Assembly: GCF_011317445.1 (NCBI RefSeq)
Contig: NZ_JAAAPL010000004.1
Coordinates: 62,001-126,000 of the forward strand
Length of the DNA stretch: 64,000 nt
Reading direction: 5' to 3'
Source of the DNA: Chelativorans multitrophicus
GTDB taxonomy: Bacteria; Pseudomonadota; Alphaproteobacteria; Rhizobiales; Rhizobiaceae
Within the stretch, counting starts at the first letter, position 1, and every line of letters starts with the position of its first letter. The position numbers were made by a program, and so were the translations under genes. Positions 30,219 through 38,866 of the stretch are shown here, piece after piece. The notes below the pieces were generated by a model. That model was given only the letters and a program-made list of their open reading frames with translations, did no database searches and was not told the origin of the DNA.

Positions 30219-31637
30219 CTAGTCCCGCTTCCAGGATGCGTGATGACTGCCTTCGCTGTCCACGCGCTCGAAACCGTGAGCGCCGAAGAAATCGCGTTGC
30301 GCCTGGATGAGATTCGCTGTGCCCCGCCCGCGGCGGAACGTATCGAAATGGGCGAGAGCCGCCGAAAGCGACGGTACGGGAAGTCCCGCCTCCGCACTTT
30401 TGGCGACAACGCGCCGCAGACGCGGATGAGCGGCTTCCATATGTTGAGAGAACGCCTCCGTCATCAGCAGGTTGTCCGTCTCCGGTGCGCCGTCGAAAGC
30501 CTCGGCAATTGCACCGAGGAACTGCGAGCGGATGATGCAGCCTGCCCGCCAAATCCGCGCGATGGTGCCGAGCGGCAGATTCCAGCCGAACTCCCGCGAT
30601 GCGGCGGCCATGACGGAGAAACCCTGGGCATAGGCGACTATCTTGCCTGCGAAGAGCGCCGCCTCCAGGGTCGCCAGCTCGTCCGCGCCCGGTGATCCCG
30701 CCATGGCGGCGGCGAGGCTGCCGTAGCGCTTTTCGGCTGTCTCGCGCTCAGCTTTCAAGGCGGAGAGGCTGCGCGCGGCAACGGCGGCCTCGATCGCCGT
30801 TGCGGGGATGCCCAGCGATTGCGCCTCAATGGCAGACCAGCGGCCGGTGCCCTTTTGTCCGGCGCGGTCCAGGATGACATCCACGATGGGCTTTCCCGTA
30901 TCGGGATCACTCGCCTCGAGGACCTTGGCTGTGATCTCGATCAGATAGGAATTGAGCCGCCCGTCGTTCCACTGCGCGAAAATCGGAGCGATCTCGCCGG
31001 CCTGAAGCCCGTGGCCGTCGCGCAGGATGCCGTAGATCTCGGCGATCATTTGCATATCGGCGTATTCGATGCCGTTATGAATGGTTTTTACGAAATGGCC
31101 GGCGCCGTCTGGTCCAAGCCAGGCCTGGCAAGCCTCGCCCTCATAGCGCGCGGCGATCGCCTCCAGGACCGGTTCTATGCGCCGATAGGATTCGTCCGGC
31201 CCGCCAACCATGATCGATGGGCCGTGGCGGGCGCCGTCCTCGCCTCCAGAGACGCCCATGCCGATGAAGCGGGGCCCGGTTTTCGCGAGTTCCAACATGC
31301 GCCGGCGCGTATCGCGAAAATTGGCGTTGCCCGCATCGATGATGATATCGTCGCGTGCGACCAGCGGGTCGAGAGCCGCGATCTGCTCGTCCACCACTGA
31401 GCCGGCCGGCACCATCAGGATAATCGGCCGGGGCGGTTTTATGCCCTCCACAAGCGCCTGGAGCGTGTCGCAGGGCACAATATTCCCGGCGAGGGAGCCC
31501 GCCTCCTGAGCAAATTCATGCGTCCGCTCCGTCGTGCGGTTGAACACGGCAATGCGGAAGCCCTTCTCGGCAATGTTGAGGGCCAGATTGGCTCCCATGG
31601 TCCCAAGACCGATAAGACCGATGTCAGCTTTTTCCAT
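30219..31637 (-). CDS. gnd: 6-phosphogluconate dehydrogenase, decarboxylating
   Basis: 472 residues, full length. N-terminal Rossmann motif GLIGLGTMGANLALNIAEKG with NRTTER for NADP, and the signature GVSGGEDGARHGPSIMVGG region (shown in part). It converts 6-phosphogluconate to ribulose 5-phosphate in the pentose phosphate pathway. Transcribed towards polA but separated from it by the sRNA gene. Its 3' end lies 5 bases from the sRNA terminator on the opposite strand. Confidence 0.96.
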   Translation of the reverse strand: MEKADIGLIGLGTMGANLALNIAEKGFRIAVFNRTTERTHEFAQEAGSLAGNIVPCDTLQALVEGIKPPRPIILMVPAGSVVDEQIAALDPLVARDDIIIDAGNANFRDTRRRMLELAKTGPRFIGMGVSGGEDGARHGPSIMVGGPDESYRRIEPVLEAIAARYEGEACQAWLGPDGAGHFVKTIHNGIEYADMQMIAEIYGILRDGHGLQAGEIAPIFAQWNDGRLNSYLIEITAKVLEASDPDTGKPIVDVILDRAGQKGTGRWSAIEAQSLGIPATAIEAAVAARSLSALKAERETAEKRYGSLAAAMAGSPGADELATLEAALFAGKIVAYAQGFSVMAAASREFGWNLPLGTIARIWRAGCIIRSQFLGAIAEAFDGAPETDNLLMTEAFSQHMEAAHPRLRRVVAKSAEAGLPVPSLSAALAHFDTFRRGRGTANLIQAQRDFFGAHGFERVDSEGSHHASWKRD

Positions 31638-31697
31638 ATGAAGACAGACCCATCTTGTGTGCGCTGGCGTGCAGAGTAACCCATGCTTTTCGGTAGC

Positions 31698-32126
31698 CTA
31701 GCGGCGTCGCCGCTTCCTGCCGTAAAGCTCCAGCCTATGATGAACGATATCGTAACCCAGCGAACGGGCGATCTCGTCCTGCAGCGCCTCGATTTTTGTT
31801 GAATGGAACTCTATCACATCACCGGTATCGATATCGATCAAATGGTCATGATGTTGGCTTGCCTGCTCGAAGCGGGCCCGCCCGCCCTCGAATGCGTGGC
31901 GGTGGATGGCACCAAGTTCCTCGAGCAGTTTCATGGTGCGATAGACTGTGGAAAGTGAGATGCTGGGATCAATCTCTGAGGCGCGGCTGAAAATCTCCAT
32001 CGCGTCCGGGTGGTCTTCCGTCTGCGCGAGAATGCTCAGGATCACCTGCCGGGGGCGAGTGATCCGGATCCCGGCGCGGCGGAGCTTTTCCTCGTATTTC
32101 ACCCTGTTCGGCACCGTTTCACTCAT
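31698..32126 (-). CDS. Fur-family metal regulator (Fur/Mur)
   Basis: 142 residues with the Fur winged helix ([44 protein letters not shown]) and the metal-binding [18 protein letters not shown] region. In many Rhizobiales the single Fur-like protein of this type is Mur, a manganese-responsive repressor; sequence alone does not distinguish the two. The C-terminus ends in a run of arginines. Second Fur-superfamily gene in the window besides irr. Divergent from the RAM-domain gene. Confidence 0.85.
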   Translation of the reverse strand: MSETVPNRVKYEEKLRRAGIRITRPRQVILSILAQTEDHPDAMEIFSRASEIDPSISLSTVYRTMKLLEELGAIHRHAFEGGRARFEQASQHHDHLIDIDTGDVIEFHSTKIEALQDEIARSLGYDIVHHRLELYGRKRRRR

Positions 32127-32269
32127 TATAAGACTATGCGCTAAATCGGCCTTTGTTGCAAAGTCGCAGCCGGGTCTTTAACACCGCCGCACGCGAGCGC
32201 AAACCTGTTGACAGGCAGCGGCACAGGCCCGACTTTTTCGCCAACGCCACGAGTTTTGGAAGGGACGTG

Positions 32270-32506
32270 ATGAGACCCGTTTTCGTTCAGCTGCGGTGCG
32301 TGCCCGGCAAGACGTATGATGTAGCCGACGAAATCTACAGGCGCGAAATCGCTTCGGAACTCTATTCCACGAGTGGGGACTACGACCTTCTTTTGAAAAT
32401 CTATATCGATGAAGGCGTGGATGTCGGCAAGTTCATAAATGAGAATGTGGCGAATGTGCCCGGTATCGTGCGCTCGCTGACCACGCTCACTTTCAAGGCA
32501 TTCTGA
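32270..32506 (+). CDS. Stand-alone Lrp/AsnC ligand-binding (RAM) domain protein
   Basis: 78 residues that form only the C-terminal alpha-beta (RAM) domain of Lrp/AsnC regulators, with no helix-turn-helix. The segment GDYDLLLKIYID and the VPGIVRSLTTLTFKAF tail are typical. Such single-domain proteins oligomerise and may bind amino acids or modulate Lrp proteins. The ATG at 32270 has GGAAGGG ahead; a GTG at 32267 is adjacent and in frame. Confidence 0.85.
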   Translation: MRPVFVQLRCVPGKTYDVADEIYRREIASELYSTSGDYDLLLKIYIDEGVDVGKFINENVANVPGIVRSLTTLTFKAF

Positions 32507-32577
32507 TCGGTCGCGGCTCTCCGTGAGCGGTTCGTATCATCCAATGCCTTGCCCGCCTTTCGAAGGAGGAGCTTGCG

Positions 32578-33282
32578 ATGAAACGATCGAAGGTCAACGA
32601 CATCCTGCGGGAAGGCGCGGGTCTCATCCGCTCTTTCGGCTATGCCATGCCGCCTTTCGCGGATTGGCCGCCGGCCGAAATGAAAGCGCGCCGCGCGGAA
32701 ATCGGCGGTATCGTTGACGCGCGGCTCGGCTGGGACATCACCGACTACGGAGCGGGCGATTTCGCCAAAAAGGGCCTTTTCCTCTTTACTGTGCGCAATG
32801 GGAATCCCGCGGCGCTGAAGGAGGGCCGCGGCAAGCTCTATGCCGAAAAGATCATGATCTCCCGCCGCGATCAGATCTCTCCCATGCATCGTCACGCCAT
32901 CAAGGCCGAAGACATCATCAATCGGGGCGGCGGCAGCCTGTGCATCAAATTATATGCCCCCTCGCCCGACGGCAGCATTGATTATGAGGCGCCGGTTTCC
33001 GTGCCGATCGACGGAATCGTTCGCCACTTCGGCGCCGGTGGAGTCCTGCGGCTCTCTCCCGGCGAAAGCGTTACGCTCCTGCCTGGCGTCTGGCATGAAT
33101 TCTGGGGTGAGGGATCAGACGTGCTGATCGGCGAAATCTCCACCGTCAATGATGACCTGACGGACAACATCTTTGCCGAGCCGATCGGCCGGTTCTCCAG
33201 CATCGAGGAGGATGAGGAGCCATATCGCCTTCTCGTATCCGACTACCCGCAGTGGCTGGAAGTTGATCCCGAAACGGGTTGA
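32578..33282 (+). CDS. D-lyxose/D-mannose ketol-isomerase-like cupin
   Basis: 234 residues resembling the D-lyxose isomerase family (cupin fold). Metal-site residues are visible in MHRHAIKAEDIINRGGG (about residue 102) and the later histidine in LPGVWHEFWGEG (about 170). The family interconverts D-lyxose and D-xylulose or D-mannose and D-fructose. AAGGAGG lies a few bases before the ATG. It follows the RAM-domain gene by 71 bases on the same strand, possibly cotranscribed. Confidence 0.8.
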   Translation: MKRSKVNDILREGAGLIRSFGYAMPPFADWPPAEMKARRAEIGGIVDARLGWDITDYGAGDFAKKGLFLFTVRNGNPAALKEGRGKLYAEKIMISRRDQISPMHRHAIKAEDIINRGGGSLCIKLYAPSPDGSIDYEAPVSVPIDGIVRHFGAGGVLRLSPGESVTLLPGVWHEFWGEGSDVLIGEISTVNDDLTDNIFAEPIGRFSSIEEDEEPYRLLVSDYPQWLEVDPETG

Positions 33283-33406
33283 AAACCGCCGTCGCGAAGC
33301 TGACATGTTTCTCTGAACGGAATTCACCGTCCTGCGCCGTTGGAACAGTTTCGTGTGCCTGCCGTTCCCGTCACTGAATTGCTTGGTTCGCTTGCAAGGA
33401 GAAAAG

Positions 33407-33907
33407 ATGCTTTGTGCGGATATTGATCGGCCCGCTTCTCTTGGATTTGCTGAGAGAACATTGTTCCTCGTTGCGGCTTTTACCTTCCTGCTGCTGCCGA
33501 TATCGCAGCAACCACTTGCTCAGGGATTGCAGAGCCAGGAATCGATCGACGCCATCGTCGGCTCCGATGTGAAAACGGAGGAGACAACGAAGAACGCGCA
33601 GGTGGAGCGCATCCTCACCGCCATCCAAATGACCCAGGATAGCGCCGAACGCGTGCGTAAGGCCTTTACCGTCAATGAGCTCGAAATCGTGTTCCTCCCC
33701 GATCTTGGGAAGGAAACGGGCGCCATTGAGAAGGCGATCGAGGAACACGAGGCCGACATTGAAGTCTTGCGCGACTCAATCGAGGGTAGCGCTATGTTTT
33801 ACCACGCGATTGATTCGCGGCAGATCCTCCTGCAGGACGTGGTAGCGATGGAATTCGGTACGGATGACCGCGCGACGATCTTCGTTACCGGCGACGAAAG
33901 GCGCTGA
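33407..33907 (+). CDS. Exported hypothetical protein
   Basis: 166 residues. A hydrophobic segment (about 20-38; TLFLVAAFTFLLLPIS) after an unusually long N-region ends in QQPLAQG, suggesting secretion or membrane anchoring. The mature part is acidic and helical (AIEKAIEEHEADIEVLRDSIEG) with no motif I recognise. The ATG follows AAGGAG at 5-base spacing. No clear neighbour relation. Confidence 0.7.
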   Translation: MLCADIDRPASLGFAERTLFLVAAFTFLLLPISQQPLAQGLQSQESIDAIVGSDVKTEETTKNAQVERILTAIQMTQDSAERVRKAFTVNELEIVFLPDLGKETGAIEKAIEEHEADIEVLRDSIEGSAMFYHAIDSRQILLQDVVAMEFGTDDRATIFVTGDERR

Positions 33908-34000
33908 CGCATCGCCCGAAAACCGGGATTTGAAAGCATTATGCATATCTCATCGTCTGCGGCGTGCTTTGCGCGTCCTGAAGGATGCACCGCGCGGCGG

Positions 34001-34861
34001 TCAGGGCTGTTCCGGTCTGCGAAAGCCGGTCGGTTTTCCATAAAAAGGCTCGATGCGACGGATTGCATCCGCAAGCCGTTCGCATGAAACCGACATTGTG
34101 TAGCCATTGGCGTGAATGATGGTCTGGCTGTCCGTCATGATGGCCACATGCCCTCGCCAGAAAACCAGGTCGCCCCGTATCAGTCCTTCTGCAGGATCAA
34201 CCGGTGTCCCGAGATAATTTGCCTGCATATCGGTATCGCGCGAAGCCTGGCGGCCCGCCATGAACATCGAGAGCTGAACGAGGCCGGAGCAGTCGATGCC
34301 GAACCCGCTCGCACCACCCCAGAGATAGGGAGTGTGGAGAAATTTCTCTGCAACTGAAACGTAATCGCTTTCCGGCTGGCCGACCGGGCGCAGATGTCCG
34401 GCAACCATGGCGCCGCCGGAGGCCAGCAGCGCATAGCGCGTTCCGCGCTTCTCCACTTCCTCGACCACGATGACGCGCGCGCCCATGCTGAAGGCTGCAA
34501 GCGGAGGGGTTTTCAGTTCCGGCTCGGGATAGACGAAGCTGCGCGGGACCGACAGCACATGCGTATGCTGAAAGCCCGAGGCGCCGAGGGAGGATTCCCG
34601 GATATAGCCCACATAGCCGTCTCGGGTTCCCTGCACCCAAGCCCAGCCCTGACGGCGATCGAAAACCAGCACCGAATCGCCGTGAAGGAATTGCGTGTCG
34701 ATGCCGGAGGCCTGATCGGGCGTCGCATGCACGTCAACCACGGGTGCGGTAATGGACGCGGGGTGCCCGGCAACGAAACGCGCGGCATCCACTTGCCCGC
34801 GAAGCCGCTCATCCGCCAGATCCGGCCTGTAGGCATTCAGACGACGATCTGGCTTGCTCAT
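34001..34861 (-). CDS. NlpC/P60 cysteine peptidase with SH3 domains
   Basis: 286 residues. SH3-like regions at about 35-160 precede a C-terminal NlpC/P60 domain whose catalytic triad can be read as Cys191 (GIDCSGLVQL), His238 (FWRGHVAIMTD) and His250 (TIIHANG). Such enzymes cleave gamma-D-glutamyl-diaminopimelate bonds in peptidoglycan. No signal peptide is evident, so a role on recycled muropeptides in the cytoplasm is possible. It overlaps the MarR-like gene by 4 bases and forms a unit with it. Confidence 0.9.
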   Translation of the reverse strand: MSKPDRRLNAYRPDLADERLRGQVDAARFVAGHPASITAPVVDVHATPDQASGIDTQFLHGDSVLVFDRRQGWAWVQGTRDGYVGYIRESSLGASGFQHTHVLSVPRSFVYPEPELKTPPLAAFSMGARVIVVEEVEKRGTRYALLASGGAMVAGHLRPVGQPESDYVSVAEKFLHTPYLWGGASGFGIDCSGLVQLSMFMAGRQASRDTDMQANYLGTPVDPAEGLIRGDLVFWRGHVAIMTDSQTIIHANGYTMSVSCERLADAIRRIEPFYGKPTGFRRPEQP

Positions 34862-35208
34862 AAAGGCAGCTCCTCCGCCTTGGCTACGATGACATCGCCA
34901 AAACGCTCCACGAAAAGCGCACCCTCGACGGTGCGCCGGATAAGGACGTTGCGCCGGTCATGATCGTCGCGATGGCGAGATACGAGCTTCAGCGCCCCCA
35001 TCCTGTCGAGAGCGCGTGTAATCACAGGCTTCGTCACGTTCAACTTCTGCGCCAGTCCTCGTACGGTATGCGGCGGCGGGTCGAGATAGATGGTCAGCAG
35101 AATGGCAAGCTGCCGCTCTCCAAGATCCGGCAGTTCATTTTGCACCTCGGCCAGGCATACCTGCTGCCAAAGCCTCAATGCCTGGATCGGTCGAAGCACA
35201 ACCGGCAT
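34858..35208 (-). CDS. MarR-like winged-helix regulator
   Basis: 116 residues with a MarR-type winged helix: LPDLGERQLAILLTIYLD, then HTVRGLAQKLNVTKPVITRALDRMG as recognition helix region, and VSRHRDDHDRRNVLIRRT as wing. It is shorter than usual MarR proteins at the C-terminus. Coupled by ATGA overlap to the NlpC/P60 gene and downstream of leucyl aminopeptidase on the same strand. Confidence 0.8.
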   Translation of the reverse strand: MPVVLRPIQALRLWQQVCLAEVQNELPDLGERQLAILLTIYLDPPPHTVRGLAQKLNVTKPVITRALDRMGALKLVSRHRDDHDRRNVLIRRTVEGALFVERFGDVIVAKAEELPL

Positions 35209-35269
35209 CAGAACGTCCGAATTCGTTTCGGGACCGTATCATTACGCCTTTCCTCGCCCGCGCGAAAGC

Positions 35270-36637
35270 CTATCCATACCGCTCACGCAGCAAGGCGAAG
35301 AGCGCGCGGATACCCTGCGCTTCGCCGCCAACAGGGCAGGTGGGTTTCTCGGTCGGGTTCCATGCGAAAATATCGAAATGAACCCAGGTTGCCGCCCTCT
35401 CCACGAAGCGCTGGAGAAACAAAGCCGCCGTGACGGATCCCGCGAATCCGTCGCTGGTCACATTGTTTATGTCGGCGATGCGGGAGCGCAATTTGTCGGC
35501 ATAAGGCTGCCAGAGCGGCATGCGCCAGAGTGGATCATCCGTCCGGTTGGACGCTGCGGCCAATGCGGACGCAAAGAGATCGTCGCGCGTGTAAAATGGC
35601 GGCAAATCAGGCCCCAAAGCCACGCGCGCCGCGCCTGTGAGCGTTGCCATATCCACCAGAAGCTCCGGTTCTTCCTCGTCGGCGAGTGCAAGCGCGTCGG
35701 CCAGGATCAGCCGGCCCTCCGCGTCCGTATTGCCGATCTCGACCGTGATGCCCTTGCGGCTTCTCAAAACGTCACCGGGGCGGAAGGCATTGCCGGCGAT
35801 GGAATTTTCAACGGCGGGGATCAGGACCCGAAGCCGGATCGGCAAGTTTGCGGCCATGATCATGGATGCAAGGCCCAGCACATTGGCTGCCCCGCCCATG
35901 TCCTTCTTCATGAGCAGCATGCCGCTCAACGTCTTTATGTCGAGCCCGCCAGTATCGAAACACACGCCCTTGCCGACGAGGGTCACCTTCGGCGCGTTTT
36001 CCTTTCCCCAGCGCATGTCCATAAGCCGGGGCGCAATGGCGCTTGCGCGGCCGACAGCGTGAATCATGGGGAAGTTCTGTTGCAGAAGATTCTCGCCAAC
36101 GACCGAGGCAAAGGCAGCGCCATGCGTCTCGGCAAGTTCCCGCGCGGCTCGTTCCAATGCATCTGGCCCCAGATCGTTCGTCGGTGTGTTGACGAGATCG
36201 CGGGCCAGGAACACGCCCGCCGCCACCCGGCGGGCCTCGTCCGCACTCGCGCCTTCCGGCACGAGGAAGCGAATGTCGGCCGTTGGCTTCGCGCCGTAGG
36301 AAGTGAAGGCATAACCGCCCAGGAGAAGGGCAACGGCCATAAGCTGCGGGTCCTTGGGGGGAACAGCGAAGTGCCAATCCCCACCCGGCAGTGCACGGGC
36401 GAGCTTGCCGTAAATGAGCGGCGAGGAGCCGTTGCCGCCAATGCCGAAGAAAGCTCCTGCCAGCGCACCGTCCCGGCTGGGGAAGGTGAGCACTGCTCCT
36501 TCCGCCCCGGAAAATCCATGTGAGCGCGCCCACGCGCAGGCGGCCGCGTCCGCGCCGGATTCCTCCAGGGCGCCGCCGGCAGCGACATAGACAGGCAATG
36601 AAGCGGGCACTTTGCGGTCCGTGAGGTTTAGGGGCAT
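35270..36637 (-). CDS. Leucyl aminopeptidase family protein (M17)
   Basis: 455-residue M17 metallopeptidase. The metal-binding motifs VGKGVCFDTGGLDIK and the signature NTDAEGRLILADAL are intact. It removes N-terminal residues from peptides in the cytoplasm. It heads the minus-strand group aminopeptidase, MarR-like, NlpC/P60, which recurs in Rhizobiales and suggests a shared peptide or muropeptide turnover role. Confidence 0.92.
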   Translation of the reverse strand: MPLNLTDRKVPASLPVYVAAGGALEESGADAAACAWARSHGFSGAEGAVLTFPSRDGALAGAFFGIGGNGSSPLIYGKLARALPGGDWHFAVPPKDPQLMAVALLLGGYAFTSYGAKPTADIRFLVPEGASADEARRVAAGVFLARDLVNTPTNDLGPDALERAARELAETHGAAFASVVGENLLQQNFPMIHAVGRASAIAPRLMDMRWGKENAPKVTLVGKGVCFDTGGLDIKTLSGMLLMKKDMGGAANVLGLASMIMAANLPIRLRVLIPAVENSIAGNAFRPGDVLRSRKGITVEIGNTDAEGRLILADALALADEEEPELLVDMATLTGAARVALGPDLPPFYTRDDLFASALAAASNRTDDPLWRMPLWQPYADKLRSRIADINNVTSDGFAGSVTAALFLQRFVERAATWVHFDIFAWNPTEKPTCPVGGEAQGIRALFALLRERYG

Positions 36638-36749
36638 TGGCGGCGTCCTGTTCGGCAGTCAATTAACACTCCATTAGGGTTAACAGATTACCTCTGGCGG
36701 TGGAAAGGCGGCGTCTTTGCCAATAAGGGGATTACGGGGGCCAAAGCCT

Positions 36750-37571
36750 ATGCGGGGAAAGGTGCGAAGGGGCCGGGTCGTCTCGGCAATGATAGCCCTT
36801 GCTTTGGCCGGCGCGCTCGCCGGCTGCTCACAAACGGCCCGAAAGGCGGTGAGCGCCCAAACCACCGCTTCGACGGGAGCTCCCTCGCAGCAGAACGTCG
36901 CCATGATGTCCGCGCGGGATCTCCAGGCGGCGGCCGATAGCGTCGGCAAGCTCTACGTCCGTGATCCCAGGAACAAGGCCGTGGCGCTGCGCTACGCGAA
37001 CATTCTTCAGATGAGCGGACGCGCAGATCAGTCCCTAGCCGTGATGCGCAAACTGGCCATAGACCATCCGAAGGACCGGGATGTGCTGGCGGCTTATGGC
37101 AAGGCCCTTGCCGCGGTTGGCGAGTTGGAGCCGGCGCTTGATGCGATCCGTCGTGCCCAGACGCCGGAATATCCTGACTGGAGGCTTCTTTCGGCGGAAG
37201 GCGCAATTCTAGATCAGTTGGGCAAGCCGGACGAGGCGCGCGCGCTTTACCGGCGCGCTCTCGACCTGCGGCCGGACGAGGCCTCCGTGCTTTCCAACCT
37301 GGGCATGTCCTATCTGCTGCAGGGTGATCTCAAGACCGCCGAAATCTACATGGCCAAGGCAGTGGCCGCCCCCGGTGCGGACAGCCGTGTGAGGCAGAAT
37401 TTGGCGCTGGTGGTTGGCCTTCAGGGCCGTTTTAATGACGCGGAAGCCATCGCTCGCCGGGAGCTCTCGCCCGAACAGGCCGAGGCCAATGTCGCTTACC
37501 TGCGCGCAATGATCGCCCAGCGCGACGGCTGGTCCGAGATCGCCCGCGAGGACGCCGCGAACGCCATTTAG
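36750..37571 (+). CDS. TadD-like TPR lipoprotein
   Basis: 273 residues with a lipoprotein signal (VVSAMIALALAGALAGC; lipobox LAGC) and four or five tetratricopeptide repeats between about 55 and 220. It resembles TadD, the outer-membrane pilot lipoprotein of tight-adherence pili, but no other tad gene is present, so its partner is unknown. The ATG at 36750 was chosen because the signal peptide follows it directly. Confidence 0.75.
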   Translation: MRGKVRRGRVVSAMIALALAGALAGCSQTARKAVSAQTTASTGAPSQQNVAMMSARDLQAAADSVGKLYVRDPRNKAVALRYANILQMSGRADQSLAVMRKLAIDHPKDRDVLAAYGKALAAVGELEPALDAIRRAQTPEYPDWRLLSAEGAILDQLGKPDEARALYRRALDLRPDEASVLSNLGMSYLLQGDLKTAEIYMAKAVAAPGADSRVRQNLALVVGLQGRFNDAEAIARRELSPEQAEANVAYLRAMIAQRDGWSEIAREDAANAI

Positions 37572-37694
37572 GCCAGTACTTTGCCGGCATTCTCCACCTC
37601 GCGTATTTTCATTGCTCGCCTTTCATCTGGGTGTAACATGGCGGGCGTAACCGCTGCGCGCACCAAGCAACGGGTTTGAAGGGGAGAGTTACCA

Positions 37695-38819
37695 ATGAAT
37701 CCGATCACACGGCGCCGTTTCGGCAAGGGTTTGACATCCATCGCAGGCATGGCCTTGGCTGCCCCTTTCATCTCGCGCACTTACGCGCAGGGCTCCTCCG
37801 GCACGGTCAACATTTTTGCCTGGGCCGGCTATTTGAATGACGACATGCTCGGCGCTTTTGAGAACACGACCGGCATAAAGGCGAACTACACACCCTACGG
37901 CACGAATGACGAGCTTTTGAACCAGCTGCGCGCCAATAATGGCGCAGGCTTCGATATCATCTGGCCGACGGTCGACCGCGTGCCCAACTATGTCGAGTTC
38001 GACCTCGTGCAGCCCATCGACGAATCCAAGGTCGAGGTGGCGAAATGCCTGCCGAGCGCTTGGGAAAATTCCAAGAACCTGGGCGCCGTCATCGGCGGCA
38101 AGCGCTACCAGGTCCCCACTGACTGGGGCACGGAGGCGATCGCCTTCGACAAGGATCAGGCGCCTCTCGAATACGGCACGGCTTCTTATGGCGATATCTG
38201 GAAGCCTGAGATGCAGGGCAAGGCCACTGTGCGCGGCCATTCGGGTCTCACTGGCCTCGGCCTCTGGATGGAGAGCGAAGGCAAGCTGCCTATGCCTTAT
38301 ATCGAAGCTTACAAGTCCGAAGAAAACATGGTGAAGATCTGGGATGTGATCCTCGCCGAGGCGATCACCCGCAAAGCCAACATCGCCCAGTTCTGGTCGA
38401 ACGAGAACGAGGCGCAGGGCGCATTCCGCGTCAATGGCTGCGCCATCGGCCAGACCTGGGATTCGACTGCCGCCACCCTCGCTAGAGAGGGCTTGCCCAT
38501 CGGCTTTATCGCCCCCAAGGAAGGCGCGCTGGCCTGGATGGAGGGGATCGCCATCCCGAAAGGGGCGGAAAATATCGAGCAGGCCTATGCCTTTATCAAC
38601 TGGTTCCTGACGCCGGAGGCCGGCGCCATGTACACCAACGCCACATCCATCAATTCGACCGCGGTCGGCGCCGAGCAGCTGATTTCGGACGAGGCCAAGG
38701 GCTTCTTTGCCGCCGCCTATCCAGGCGATGCGCTGGAGAAGCTTTGGTGGTGGCCGATCCAGGAGAGCTGGTACGTCGCCAAGCGCAACGAATATCAGGA
38801 CCGGTTCCTTTCGGCCTGA
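37695..38819 (+). CDS. Polyamine-type ABC substrate-binding protein
   Basis: 374 residues. The N-terminus TRRRFGKGLTSIAGMAL with a following AYA-like site looks like a twin-arginine signal. The mature protein is of the PotD/PotF cluster D type (VNIFAWAGYLNDDMLGAFE, DIIWPTVDRVPNYVE, PTDWGTEAIAFDKD). It delivers polyamine or a similar cation to the membrane complex encoded just downstream. GGGGAGAG precedes the ATG. Confidence 0.9.
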   Translation: MNPITRRRFGKGLTSIAGMALAAPFISRTYAQGSSGTVNIFAWAGYLNDDMLGAFENTTGIKANYTPYGTNDELLNQLRANNGAGFDIIWPTVDRVPNYVEFDLVQPIDESKVEVAKCLPSAWENSKNLGAVIGGKRYQVPTDWGTEAIAFDKDQAPLEYGTASYGDIWKPEMQGKATVRGHSGLTGLGLWMESEGKLPMPYIEAYKSEENMVKIWDVILAEAITRKANIAQFWSNENEAQGAFRVNGCAIGQTWDSTAATLAREGLPIGFIAPKEGALAWMEGIAIPKGAENIEQAYAFINWFLTPEAGAMYTNATSINSTAVGAEQLISDEAKGFFAAAYPGDALEKLWWWPIQESWYVAKRNEYQDRFLSA

Positions 38820-38866
38820 CGCGTTATCGGGGGCGGGAAACCGCCCTCGCCACCTTCCGGACGATA

